Of a stretch of DNA of 64,000 nucleotides, positions 34,918 through 46,368 are shown in pieces. The stretch is from Jacaranda mimosifolia (Eukaryota > Streptophyta > Magnoliopsida > Lamiales > Bignoniaceae), in NCBI GenBank assembly GCA_018894105.1, contig CM032123.1, positions 9,177,001 to 9,241,000 on the forward strand, in the 5' to 3' direction. The first letter of the stretch is position 1; the number at the start of each line of letters is the position of its first letter. A program made the position numbers and the translations under genes. The notes beneath the pieces were generated by a model. It ran no database searches, had not been told where the DNA came from, and was given only the letters and a program-made list of their open reading frames with translations.

Positions 34918-36150
34918 TGTTAAGTTGCATTTTTGTCTTTTTATTTATTTAATTTCCCCTTATGATCAATAATAAAAATGCTTAATTTTTGGGTTTTAAC
35001 TTTCATTTTATATTTTGTGAAGCAAATTGAAGATTCGAGCTTATGCAGTTGAAAATCAAGCATTTGACATGTTTGGAGCAAAGATCGCATTCCTAAGAAG
35101 ATGTAAAATGAAAGAAGGAAATAATTCGAGTGCGGACATGTTTTGGCAGTTGTATATTCCTGGAATATTTTAATTTTTATTTCTTTAATTAGGATAATTT
35201 TAGTTTTCCTATTCTGGTAGGACTCTTATTAGTTTTCCAGTTGCATTAGGAGTACTAGGCTATTTATAGGGAACTAGGTTTCTTTCATAAGGGAGTTCTT
35301 CATTCTTTTGTTTAGTATATTTTTAGTTTCCTGAGTTTTCTTCTTCCCATGAGTTGCTAAACTCTTTTTCTAGCCTAAGGAATTATCAAAATTTTGGTTC
35401 TTCAGTATTTGTGAGATCTAATTGATTTAATTTGTTTTCCTTATTCCGTGAGTATTTATTTATCTTCCATTTTCATTACGATTATTCAGGTTCATTGAAT
35501 TTATGGCCCAAATTTGATAGTTTAGAATAATTGTCCTGTCAATTAGAACATTAAATCCGTAACTGTTTAATTGTTCTAATATTTGTGGCAAATAACATAG
35601 TTATGTGTGGTGACCACATGCATGATTTATGTTATGTGGATAAATAATCTAGTCTAAATGAACCTCGCTTGTGTGTGTTTGTTGGCTAGGGCTGGGTCGC
35701 TCTAGTTTTTAATGGTGTTGATAAATTAAATCCTAAGAGTGCTTCTTTAGGGTTGTTTATTGACAAGGAAAATAACTAACGAGCTTCTCTTAGTTATCGA
35801 AATAGTAAGGAGAGATTGGTTATTAGGGCATCTAAGTAACTATAACCAGTCTATTCAAGAAAAGAGGAATTAATCTTTGCATCAATGATCAGATCTGTGA
35901 ACCAAACTGAGATTTTACCTTAGGCTAGATTTCAATTTTATTGATTTTTTATTTTTCTTTGTGATTTATTTACTTTTAAGATTCTAGTCTTCCGTTTCAT
36001 AAAAATCCCCCCATTTCTATTTTATTTTGTTTAGTAAACTTGAAGGAAACAAAATTTACCAATCTCTGTGGAATACGACCCTACTCACCACGGATTACAA
36101 ATCATATCTTTAGAGTAGGGAATTATTTTTGTTGAATTTGACACCCATCA
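34918..36150 (+). repeat. 5' LTR of the Athila-like element
   Basis: This direct repeat is very similar to 40220-41446 along its whole length. It carries no recognisable gene. Confidence 0.95.
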
Positions 36151-36155
36151 AATTT

Positions 36156-36173
36156 TGGCGCCGTTGTCGGGAC
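36156..36173 (+). other. Primer binding site of the Athila-like element
   Basis: TGGCGCCGTTGTCGGGAC starts five bases after the LTR. The GGCGCCGTTG core is the hallmark of Athila/Tat elements. Confidence 0.85.
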
Positions 36174-36201
36174 TGGTGTCAAATAATTTTGTTTCTTTTT
36201 A

Positions 36202-37590
36202 ATGCCTTGATCTTCTCATATAGGTGAACTTCAATACAATCCTGAGATTGAGAAGACTGCTCGTAGATTGCGGAAGGAGACTAGATTGCAAAAGAAAGGC
36301 GAATCATCACATTCGAATCTCGATCTAGATATATCTAGCTTAGCCAGTTCAAGCGATTCTAAACAAGAGGAAATAATGGCCCAAGAAGGAACTTTAACTG
36401 AGTTAGCTGAACCAGATTTGACTCAACAACCGCTTTGTATTGAATATCCAAATCTGGAAACACCTTTTGAGTTAAAATCTGGGTTAATCCATCTATTGCC
36501 TATTTTTCACGGCTTGGAGAATGAAGATCCCCATAAGCATTTAAAGGAACTTCATGTTGTGTGCTCGACCATGAAACCCCAAGGAGTATCTGAGGAGCAA
36601 GTGAAGCTGTGAGCTTTTCTATTTTCCTTAGCATATAAAGCTAAGGATTGGCTGTTTTATCTACCTCCTGGCTCTTTCAATACGTGGACGAATATGGAAA
36701 AATTGTTCCTTGAGAAGTTTTTCCTTGCTTCGCGTGCTACCAGCATTAGGAAGGAGGTCAGCGGGATAAGACAGAGAGACGCAGAGAATCTTCATGAATA
36801 TTGGGAAAGGTTTAAACAACTTTGTGCAAGCTGACCACAACATGGTATTACTGAGCGACTTCTCAGTTAGTACTTTTATGAAGGACTTCTACCAATGGAA
36901 AAGAGGATGATGGATGCAGCAAGTCAAGAAGCTATAGTGAACAAAACTCCAAGCGAAGCTAGAGAATTGATTTCTATAATGGTTGCCAATTCCCAACAAT
37001 TTAGATACTCTTGGGACTCTCCTAGAAGGGTCAATGAGGTAAGTAATTCATCCCTTGAGCGTCAAATTTCTACTTTAACTTATCTTGTTCAACAATTGGT
37101 TGTAGGAAATACGTGACAAATGAAAGCTTGTGGGATTTGTACTAATATTGGTCATCCTATGGATATGTGTCCTACGCTTCAAGAGAATTCCTACGAACAA
37201 ATCAATGCAGTAGAAGCATTCCCTGGACCACTGCAAAGAAATTACGATCCCTACTCAAATACCTACAACCCAGGATAGAGGGATCATCCGAGTTTCAGTT
37301 ACGGAGGGAGATCGCAAAACTACCAATACTTCCAACAAAAGCCGCCCCCTCCACAGCAACCATCCTCTTCAAATACAGGTATGTCTGTCGAAGAGATTGT
37401 TAAATCTCTTGCGACTAACACTCAACAATTTTAATAGGAAATGCGAGCAAGCATTCAGAACCTGGAGAATCAGATGAGTCAATTAGGCACCTCAGTGAGA
37501 AGGATAGAATCCCAAGGGAGGCTACCCTCTCAGACAGTTGTCAATCCCAAGTAGAACGTTAGCGCGATTACTCTGAGGAATGGTAAAGAG
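36202..37590 (+). pseudogene. Athila-like gag
   Basis: The frame starts at 36202 but has TGA as its third codon. It continues with the conserved DLTQQPLCIEYPNLETPFEL and LIHLLPIFHGLENEDPHKHL blocks, the LFLEKFF and LHEYWERFKQLC region, and the knuckle CGICTNIGHPMDMC near 37130-37171. In-frame stops occur near 36610, 36832, 36865 and 37116, and again beyond 37270. Several stops can be explained by single C-to-T changes. The protein would coat element RNA. Confidence 0.9.
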
Positions 37591-38457
37591 TTGAAGAAAC
37601 CCAGAGAAAACACTATTGGGGAAAAAGTGGACAGAGAGATTGTCATGCTTCAAGATTCTGTTGAACATTCACATGAAACCAATGGTAAGGTGACAAGCTC
37701 ATTGGTTATACATCATTTCTTTCTCAAAAGGTTTGCTAAATCCAAAATACATGAAAAGAAAAAGGAGATTTTTGAAACTTTTCACAAGGTTGAGGTAAAT
37801 ATCCCACTACTTGATGCAATCACGCAAATACCTCGGTATGCTAAATTTCTCAAGGAATTGTGCACAAATAAAAGAAAATTAAAGGATAATGAAAGAGTAA
37901 GTGTGGGGGAAAATATCTCAGCAGTGATACAAAGAAAATTGTCCCCTAAATACAAGGACCCAGGTATGTTTACTATCCCTTGCAAGATTGGCCAAGTTAG
38001 AATTGAAAAGGCTATGTGCGATCTTGATGCTTCAATTAGTATCATACCTCTTTCCATCTACTCTTCATTGAATGTTGGTCATTTGAAAGAAACATGAATA
38101 GTTCTTCAACTTGCTAATAGGTCTGTTGTATATCCCGAGGGAGTCCTAGAGGATGTGATAGTACAAGTTAACGAATTGATTTTTCCTGCTGATTTTTATG
38201 TACTTAACATGTCTAAAGATAACTCTCATAATTTGTCACAAATACTGTTGGAAAGACCTTTCCTTAGAACCTCTAGGACGAGGATTGATGTGCATGATGG
38301 TACACTCACTATGGAGTTTGATGGTAATATGATTAAATTCAATATTTATGATGCCATGAAATATTCTAGTGATGAGTCTTGTCTTTCTGTTGTGGATAAT
38401 ATTGATACTTTAACTCATGAAACCTTGAATTTGAATGATGATAATTTTGTGACATGA
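37591..38457 (+). pseudogene. Athila-like aspartic protease
   Basis: A frame of 168 codons, a stop at ~38095, and a continuation at 38155-38457. It contains FLKELCTNKRKLKDNERVSV, KYKDPGMFTIPCKIG and the active-site block MCDLDASISIIPLSIYSSL, where the usual D-L-G-A-S reads D-L-D-A-S. Then come FPADFYVLNM and RPFLRTSRTRIDVHDG. The polyprotein stops at 38455-38457, where other Athila elements continue into RT. Confidence 0.88.
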
Positions 38458-40219
38458 GGAATAGCTACGTCTAGCCAAAGACGTTAAAGAGAGGCGCTTC
38501 TTGGGAGGCAACCCAAACTTTCAATTTTTTGTTTATATTTTCAAGAACAAAAAATAAAAAAAAAACAAAAACAAAAAAGAACAATTTTTTTTTTCTTTAA
38601 TTAGCTTTATTTTTCTCTGATGCAGGAGACGTTTTAAATTGGCCCGTGGGTGGAATTATTTGACAAGGAAAGCTCTTCAATCTAACCGTTCCCACGCCTT
38701 GTTCAAAAATTTCTTCTGGTATGTTGGAATTATTTGACAAGGAGAGCTCCCCAATCTACCCGTGCCCACGCTTTGTTCAAAGACTTCTTCGTGCATGTTG
38801 GAATTATTTGACTAGGAAAGCTCTCCAATCTATTCATGCCCATGCCTTGTTCAAAGACTTCTTCTGGCATGTTGGAATTACTTCAGGCGGAAAAGCTCTC
38901 ATATCTACCCGTGCCCACGCCTTATTCAAAGACCTCTTCTGGCACTATTAGAATTATTTAACAGAAGTACTCTCATATCTACTCGTGGCCACGCCTTGTT
39001 TCGCCACATCTCGAACCACCATCTTCAACCAGTAGCCACCACTTTCCCGCCACCAACATCACCATTGCCGCTGCTGGTTTCACACCCCCAGTACCACCCA
39101 ATCTTTAAAGCCATGCGGGCCTCATCTCATTAGGGGAGTCCTTCTTCCACTTTTCTTACGCATTTGCATTCTTAGTTTGAAACATTGAGGACAATGCTTG
39201 GTTTAAGTGTGGGGGAGGAAAATTTAGATTCATTTTGCTTCAAACATGTATGAAATAACTCTTTATTCTTCTTATTTGCTTTCAAAGTGTGCTTTAGTTC
39301 TTGATTAGTTAATTTTTCTCTTAGTCCTTTTGCCTCTTTTCGATGCTTGTCCCTGAGGTAATACTTAAATAATTGGGTTGAATTAGGACACATTGTAAGA
39401 ATGGCATGAGTAGTTCAGTTCTTGTTTATTGCACTTTGACTTGTTATCGTGTTAGTTGATTTGGATGAAAAATGTATGAGGGAATTAATGCATATCATCC
39501 TAACAATTGTCATGCATAGCGGGTTAACCTTTTTTTGAACTTGCCTTGATGAACATATTTGGGTTGAATTGTTGAGTTGAATGTACTAAGACAATAAAGG
39601 TGACTGGGTTTGACCATTTAACCTCTTTTTGAAAAGAGAGAGAGAGAAAGAGAGCAAGCACTAAATTGATTACTCTTCTAATCACTAAATTAAGTGATTA
39701 TGAGTAGGGATAATAACCATCTAGGTTTGTGACTAGCTGAGTAACCGGGTGCATTCATCACCAATATTTGTAGTCGCGTAAAAAGGTTGGTCAACATGCT
39801 GAATTTAGTGCCGAGAGAGAGAGAGAGAGATTAAATAAGGTTTTTCCCTTTCATCATTTATGTTTTCTTGCATTCGACTTGCTATTCTTCCATGAATATG
39901 TGATATCGTTGCATGTTTTTTTATAGTTGTCCTTCTTTGCCTTGACTTGAAATGAACTAAATGAAGAAGTGTTAGATCCCTTTTACATTTCAAGTTCGAA
40001 GAGATTGCCAGAGTGATTGGTTATTTGTGTGATTTATAAGGGTTCTTTCTATGAAGTGCATGTTCTTACTTATGTTTTGATTCGGCCCTCCAAAATATGA
40101 TAATTTGAACTATTTGGGGATAAGTTGAGAAATAGGAAGAAAGGATTGTGAGAAAGATTGATAAATTGGAACTATTGTATGCTTGAGGACAAGCATTGTC
40201 TACTAAGTGTGGGGGAATT
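38458..40219. other. Non-coding 3' region of the Athila-like element
   Basis: This region lies between protease and 3' LTR and carries the 74-bp tandem array (38650-39000), two GA-rich tracts (39631-39660, 39814-39831) and conserved Athila non-coding motifs. Open frames here are short and arise from the tandem repeat. Confidence 0.75.
38650..39000 (+). repeat. Tandem array, ~74-bp unit, about 4.7 copies
   Basis: Units begin near 38650, 38724, 38798, 38872 and 38946, each starting TGGAATTATTTGACAAGG or a variant. Each contains CCACGCCTTGTTCAAAGAC and ends TTCTTCTGGCATGT. The copies differ by several substitutions, so the array is not recent. Confidence 0.92.
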
Positions 40220-41446
40220 TGTTAAATTGCATTTTTGTCTTTTTATTCGTTCAATTTCCCCTTGTGATCAATAATAAAAATGCTTAATTTTTGGGTTTTA
40301 ACTTTCATTTTATATTTTGTGAAGCAAATTGAAGATTCAAGCTTATGTAGTTGAAAATCAAGCATTTGACATGTTTGGAGCAAAGATCGCATTCATGAGA
40401 AGACGAGAAATGAAAGAAGGAAATAATTCGAGTGCGGACATATTTTGGCAGTTGTATATTCCTGGAATATTTTAATTTTTATTTCTTTAATTAGGATAAT
40501 TTTAGTTTTCCTATTCTGGTAGGACTCTTATTAGTTTTTCAGTTGCATTAGGAGTACTAGGCTATTTATAGGGAACTAGTTTTCTTTCATAAGGGAATTC
40601 TTCATTCTTTTGTTTAGCATATTTTTAGTTTCCTGAGTTTTCTTCTTCCCTTGAGTTGCTAAACTCTTTTTCTAGCCTAAGGAATTATCGAAATTTTGGT
40701 TCTTCAGTATTTGTGAGATCTGATTTAATTTATTTTCCTTATTCCTTGAGTATTTATTTATCTTCCATTTTCATTACAATTATTCAGGTTCATTGAATTA
40801 GGGTCCAAATTTGATAGCTTAGAATAATTGTCCTGTCAATTAGAACATTAATCCGTAATTGTTTAATTGTTCTAATATTTGTGGCAAATAACATAGTTAT
40901 GATTAGTGACCACATGCATGATTTATATTATGTGGATAAATAATCTAGTCTAAATGAACCTCGCTTGTGTGTGTTTGTTGGCTAGGGCTGGGTCGCTCTA
41001 GTTTTTAATGTTGTTGATAAATTAAATCCTAAGAGTGCTTCTTTAGGGTTATTTATTGACAAGAAAAATAACTAACAAGCTTCTCTTAGTTATCGAAATA
41101 GTAAGGCGAGATTGGTTATTAGGGTGTCCAAGTAACTATAACCAGTCTATTCAAGAAAAGAGGAATTAATCTTTGCATCAATGATTAGATCTGTGAACCA
41201 AACTGAGATTTTACCTTAGGCTAGATTTGAATTTTATTGATTTTTTTATTTTTATTTGTGATTTATTTACTTTTAAGATTCTAGTCTTCCGTCTCATAAA
41301 AATCCCCCCGTTTCTATTTTATTTTGTTTAGTAAACTTGAAGGAAACAAAATTTACCAGTCTCTGTGGAATATGACCCTACTCACTACTGATTACAAATC
41401 ATATCTTTAGAGTAGGAATTATTTTTGTTGGATTCGACACCCATGA
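40220..41446 (+). repeat. 3' LTR of the Athila-like element
   Basis: This is the partner of 34918-36150. Its last two bases are GA instead of CA. It is followed by AATTT and then by the rest of the interrupted Gypsy LTR. Confidence 0.95.
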
Positions 41447-41451
41447 AATTT

Positions 41452-41711
41452 AGCCAACTTTCAATTAACCCCCAACTATTTTAGTACCTCACATTCGCCC
41501 CTTTGACCATAAATATTCTCAATTTGACCCTCAAAGCTTTCTAATGTTGGTAAATCGAGTTTTCTTAAATTGCAAATTGACCCCAAAACTTTCAACCTCC
41601 ATACAATTAAGTCCTTTTTATTTATTTTTCCAGCCCTAAAATTCGATTAACCAATATCTTTATTTTCTAAATCCTTGTTTTTCAAAAATACCGAATTTAA
41701 GGGGTGTTACA
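41452..41711 (-). repeat. Remaining part of the Gypsy 3' LTR
   Basis: It is collinear with 49610-49866 of the partner LTR, from TAGCCAACTTTCAATTAACC to GGGGTGTTACA. Confidence 0.92.
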
Positions 41712-42860
41712 CTCCTCTCTCTTTAAAAGAACATGGTCCCCAGATTCTTGTCTGAGTATTGTTTCGACTAGCAAAAAATAAGTAGATTCAGTCAATCGAT
41801 CTATATTCCATTCTCATCATTTTTCGCCAAAATTGCTTCTTCAAGTTCCATTACATTCTGATGCCTTTCAGATGCATCGCGTATCTTGACCTGTGTGCCC
41901 TATCCAAAAATCTCTCATTCATTCCTTCTGGCACACATATCTCATTTGTGGAACAGAAGAATACCTTGGTTCGGTATTGAACTCAGCTCTCTAAAACTTT
42001 CAACATTTTTCTTCAGTTTTAGCACTCATATATCTTTGGCTTAAGGCTCATCACATTTCATCTTATGATTCAGATTGCATTTGTCTTTGCAATCCTACTT
42101 CGCTATATTAATTTCAGCTAGCACCTGTTCGTCAGCTTTTTGATGCTTTTGCTGCCAATAAGTGAGCTATTTCAGCCCCTCGGCGTATGGCATTGGCTAC
42201 TGCATTTGCCTTTTCAGGTGATAGATGATGGAGAAATCACAATTTTCTAAAATTTCCATCCATCAGTGCTATCTCCTATTTAGATTCTCATTCTGGTCAA
42301 ATGGTTGACCATTTTGAGTTAATTTAGTCAACATGTCAGCTAATTAGAAAAGTTCTTCACAATCTTCATCAATAGCCGACAAGACATAGAAACTATGAAC
42401 TTCTATCACATTTTTCGATCTCTTTCAGTTGACTATCATCTCTATCTTAGAGGAATCAACCTCTACCCTATCTTGGGATATGATATTTCCAAGAAAAGAT
42501 ATCTTCTATTCAAGGTCTGCACTTGCTATATTTTGCATACAACTGATGCTCTTTCTCAGGGTTCCAAAAATTTTGCGTAAGTGCTTTAGGTGGTTTCTTC
42601 TGGTCTTCACTGGTAGCACCCTGGTCTAATTCCCGCTTTGCGAGATTCTTGTCCCCACAGAAGGTGAAATAATACTTCTACGTGGGGTAGGGGGTATTGA
42701 TCTCACTTCTTTCGGGAATATTTTTGGGTGTTCCGCTATACTTCCACTTTCTCAACTTTAAATTGGGTCTCGGGTTTATTGATAAGATATACCAAGGATT
42801 CTCGCATGCCTTCCTTCAAAATCTATCTGGTCTTTAGCATAGATATAACCGACATTATGA
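41712..42860 (-). pseudogene. Gypsy pol remnants (RT end, RNase H end, integrase zinc region)
   Basis: On the minus strand, a pre-RT stretch (GMRESLVYLINKPETQF) near 42780-42830 is followed within ~250 bp by the late RT block (EHQLYAKYSKC) near 42530-42565, so the catalytic centre has been deleted. The RNase H end (FSIIYH, then a shifted KANAVANAI) lies near 42170-42245. The integrase HHCC region (VPEGMNERFLDRAHRSRYAM) lies near 41865-41935, and the element's terminal segment reaches 41712. Most of the integrase core is absent. Many stops and shifts are present. Confidence 0.8.
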
Positions 42861-43189
42861 GGTGTTATCTGTAGAAGGTGTTATGGTCCTTGTATCTTAT
42901 CTTCGAGAGTAACGCACTTGGGTGTAGCAGTTCACATTTTCCTGATGAATATATGGTCGATTCCTTCTGAGTATCACATCTTACTCTTGGATAGCCATAT
43001 GTGTGATATTGGCTGGATATACTATATCCCTAATTGTCATCTTGGCAATTCCGATACATAGTGTCTAGACTTTTATTTGACAAATTTCTACCATCACGGT
43101 AGAATCCGATGCTTCTTTTCCTATCAAGCATAGGCATGAGCTCTTACATTCGGTCTCCTGCTAGTTCCTGCCATCGATTTTCCTTTTCC

Positions 43190-44258
43190 TGCAGGTATTG
43201 GGCTTCTTCTTCTAGGGCAATCTTTTAGGAAATATTGATCGCTTCCACAGCCTAAGGACCTACTCTGTTTCATCAAGCATTTCGATTCCTTATGGCTAGC
43301 TGCTCCACAAAATCCACATTGTCTTTGTGGTCTCCTTGAGTTTAATATGTCATCTCACCAGACTAAGAGGCTTGTTAGGCAGTGCTTCCAACTTATAGCT
43401 TTGGCTGTTTTCTTCCAGCATTACTTTGCCCATCGAGGTGCATCTTTACCTTCCGAATCTCCTACAGCTCTTACTCGAGTTGTAATATCTTGCTTACTGC
43501 TTGATTGAAGTTTGTCAGCTCGCAAGTGGCTAGACCTTTTCTCAATTTCGGTCGCAACACTTGTACAAATCGTTGGGTCTATCGACCTTCCTCATCTTGT
43601 ATGTAGGGAGCATATTATATTAGTCGGCTAAAATTAGCCTCGTACTGACTTACAGACTGTGCCCCTTATACAAGGTCCATACTCTCTTTTTTCTTGCTTG
43701 CATCACCACCTCTAGCACATATTTATTTATGAAGTCTTGGGTGAAATTCTCCCAAGATTGGTGGGTTCCTTCAGCTGTCCACCTTCGATCAATCATCTTC
43801 CACCCAGTACGGGTAGAACCTTCCAAAAGAAACGTGGCAAATCAAACCCTTCGCTTATCTAAATAACGGAGTATCTCAAAAGTATTCTCTAAACTCTCGA
43901 TCCATTCCACAGCTCTTCTATCATCAGGGCCTCCTAAGAACTTCGGGGGATTGAGACAAAGGAACCATTCCAATGTCTGATCTTTGGCCATCTTATTGAC
44001 AACTCTTATTTCACCACCTAGTTGATGGTCATGCTGTCTGAACCTCTATTCTTCTTGATGAACAGATTTTGCCAATGGATCTATAGTCGGTTGGTCAACC
44101 GGAGGAGTTTGTGAAACTTTCTCGTCCGGCAAAAGTTGTTGGTAGGTAGGTACTTCTTTCTTAGGAGCTCGTGGTACGTTGGCCCACCGACTAGGTGGCC
44201 TTTCCCTACGACCTACTCTTGCTGGTGCAGGGATGTCTGTACTTTAATAGGATGCCAT
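43190..44258 (-). pseudogene. Second gag-like region of the Gypsy element
   Basis: On the minus strand a possible start at 44258 (MASY) is followed by LNPPKFLGGPDDRRAVEWIE and FATFLLEGSTRTGWKMIDRR, a complete gag core separate from the one at 45763. It ends with a zinc knuckle CGFCGAASHKESKC near 43277-43318. Several stops interrupt it. Two gag cores in one internal region are unusual. It may come from a related element joined by recombination. Confidence 0.78.
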
Positions 44259-44769
44259 TACACCGGATACTTCTTAAGTATTTAACCTTGGGTCATGAAT
44301 TGTGAAATAATATCTCGATTCTCAACCCTTTCGAATTTCTCAAGCTTACGCAGGGTAAAAGAAGAGAAATATAAATTTAACAAAATTCAATAACCTCATA
44401 GCAGTAAAAGAAGGGGAATCCGTTGTCAATATTCGAGGGTAGAATTTATGTATATATACCGGATTAAAGTTATACATTAGTATGTACACAGGTTCAAAGT
44501 GTCAAGATGGCTAAGCTAACTATTTGCCTGATTGAAACCAAAATGATAAAGCGAGTATAGGGTATCGCCCTATACATCTAGATAACCCAGCTGACACTAT
44601 GCGACCTATTGGTCAGAAGTTACTATCACTCGATATACATCTGTACAAATGTATCTATGGATACCAAATCATCTACCTCTAATCCTCCATATTGGTGATA
44701 ACAGACTCGATATCTGCCATTCAAAAACTAAGGTAAAACCTTTAACTACTTGTTTTCCCTTATCTTTTT
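44259..44769. other. Stretch between the two gag-like regions
   Basis: This is AT-rich sequence with no recognisable domain on either strand. It separates the zinc knuckles of the first gag from the start of the second and could be the leader of a second, fused element. Confidence 0.4.
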
Positions 44770-45763
44770 GAGCCTTTGTGGTTGTATGTTTGGGTTTAGG
44801 GCATTCCTTGAGGAGATGCTGATCGCTGCTACACCTCATGCACCTTCCTAGCTTCTTTCATCAGTTAGACTCCTCGTGATTCAAAGCTCTACAAAATTCA
44901 CAACTTCTTTTTGGTGTCTTAGTTTGGACCTTCTGCTATTTCCTACCTGAACCACTTTCCTTATTCGTAGTGATTTCAGTTCAGAAACTTTCCTTTTCTT
45001 GCCCTTTTTCTCATAGGTAGATACTTTAAGAGGTTCGCGTTCTGTCTGTAAGGCTCGCGCTAAGGCTTTTTTGAAGTTAAACTACTTGTAAGGCGCAAGG
45101 GTTTGTCGTATCTCTGATCTCAATGTCATAACAAATTCCTCTGTCTTTATTATCCTTTTCTCGATATTTGTGGTATATACCGAATCAACCTATTGAACTT
45201 GGTTCATATTACCACACTATCATATCTCCTTAGATAAGACTCTCAAATTCTTGTTCCCGAGCATCTCTTACTTCTTGTGGTATGAATCTATCTATAAATT
45301 TCCATATGAAGTTGTCCCAGGGACAAGGTATATTTTTATGCTCCTATTGTTGACTTACCAAGGTCCACCACTGTCGTGTAGCTCCTTCCAACAAATAGAT
45401 GGAAAATATAAGTTTGAGGTTATCTAGGTAACCTAACATTTGAAAAATATCTTCAATCTCTCTAATCTAAGCTTCTGCCTTTTGGTGATCTGATTCTCCC
45501 ATAAATATTGGGGGGTGGAACTTAAGGAAATGTGCTAAAGTCCCAAACTCTGAAGGCTCTTTGCTTCTCTCAGAGCTATCTATCTGACCTTGTTGCTGAT
45601 ATATCACATCCATCTGCTCTATATCCTCTTCTCTTCCTGTTGAATGTACTCTTGGGTCTCGTGTCCCTTCTTCAACATTTATTGGACGTCTCCGGTCTGA
45701 GGTCTCTTCTTCTGAATTTTCTCGACCAGGAGAAGGTGTTGGGGTTAGTTTTGGTGACGCCAT
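44770..45763 (-). pseudogene. First gag of the Gypsy element
   Basis: Starts MASPKLTPTPSPGRENSEEE at 45763. A Ser/Glu/Arg-rich N-terminus leads to the gag core (FLKFHPPIFMGESDHQKAEA, then IYLLEGATRQWW near 45375) and two zinc knuckles near 44800-44905: CEFCRALNHEESN, where the last cysteine is lost, and CMRCSSDQHLLKEC. There are stops in the middle. An ATG 12 codons upstream exists, but the MASP start fits the family better. Confidence 0.82.
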
Positions 45764-46368
45764 TCGGTGGGTTGGAATCTTCTCAACAGTAAACCGCACT
45801 TATCTGCAATAATTAAATGGAATGTTTTATCATCTAAAATACAATCGTTGTTAGTTCTTGATGCGCAAGGGTCAGGATATATATATATGCAAAATCGTTA
45901 AGTATCCTACAATTCTAACAAAGATTTCGTCGCTCTTATCCTTTTTTCTTTCTCATTCCTATCTTAAGCAATTCCAAAGTTAAGCTTAACATTCAATAAC
46001 CAAGAATTTCATATTCGAGGATCATATCCTAGGACCAGATTCTAATAACTTAGGTTTTCCTTATCCCAAGTGTTTGCATCTTAGATGATTCCCAATTCAA
46101 ATTTAATCTCTAGTAACCCATCGATTCCAGTTACAACAGTTATTCCTATGATAACCTAGGTCATTGAGACCTAAGCTCTTTTCCTTCTCTATGTCGATTA
46201 GCCATCATGCAGTACATAACTCCCTTTATCAATATCAAACAATTCAACTTCATCTCAAATCCTCAAATCACATAGAATTTTCTCCATATGCAAACATCCA
46301 AGAATCGTATCCTAGGATCCTGTCCCAATATAGCTCGGGTTTCCAAACCAAAGCTCTGATACCATGCA
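45764..46368 (-). other. Gypsy leader between 5' LTR and gag, with primer binding site
   Basis: This is the untranslated leader on the minus strand. TGGTATCAGAGCTTTGG (46348-46364) is an exact match to the common initiator Met tRNA primer site. The rest is non-coding. Confidence 0.8.

Larger units (their letters stand above)
34918..41446 (+). mobile_element. Athila-like Gypsy element lacking RT and integrase, inside the Gypsy LTR
   Basis: LTRs 34918-36150 (1233 bp) and 40220-41446 (1227 bp) start TGTTAA; the left ends in CA and the right in GA. They are flanked by an exact AATTT duplication (34913-34917, 41447-41451). The primer site TGGCGCCGTTGTCGG (from 36156) is the one typical of the Athila/Tat group, and AGTGTGGGGGAATT (about 40206-40219) is the polypurine tract. 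Inside are gag and protease, then ~1.7 kb of non-coding DNA that keeps Athila hallmarks (CTTCTTGGGAGGCAACCCAA, ATTGAGGACAATGCTTGG). No RT, RNase H, integrase or env was found, so it depended on proteins from a partner element. Confidence 0.93.
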
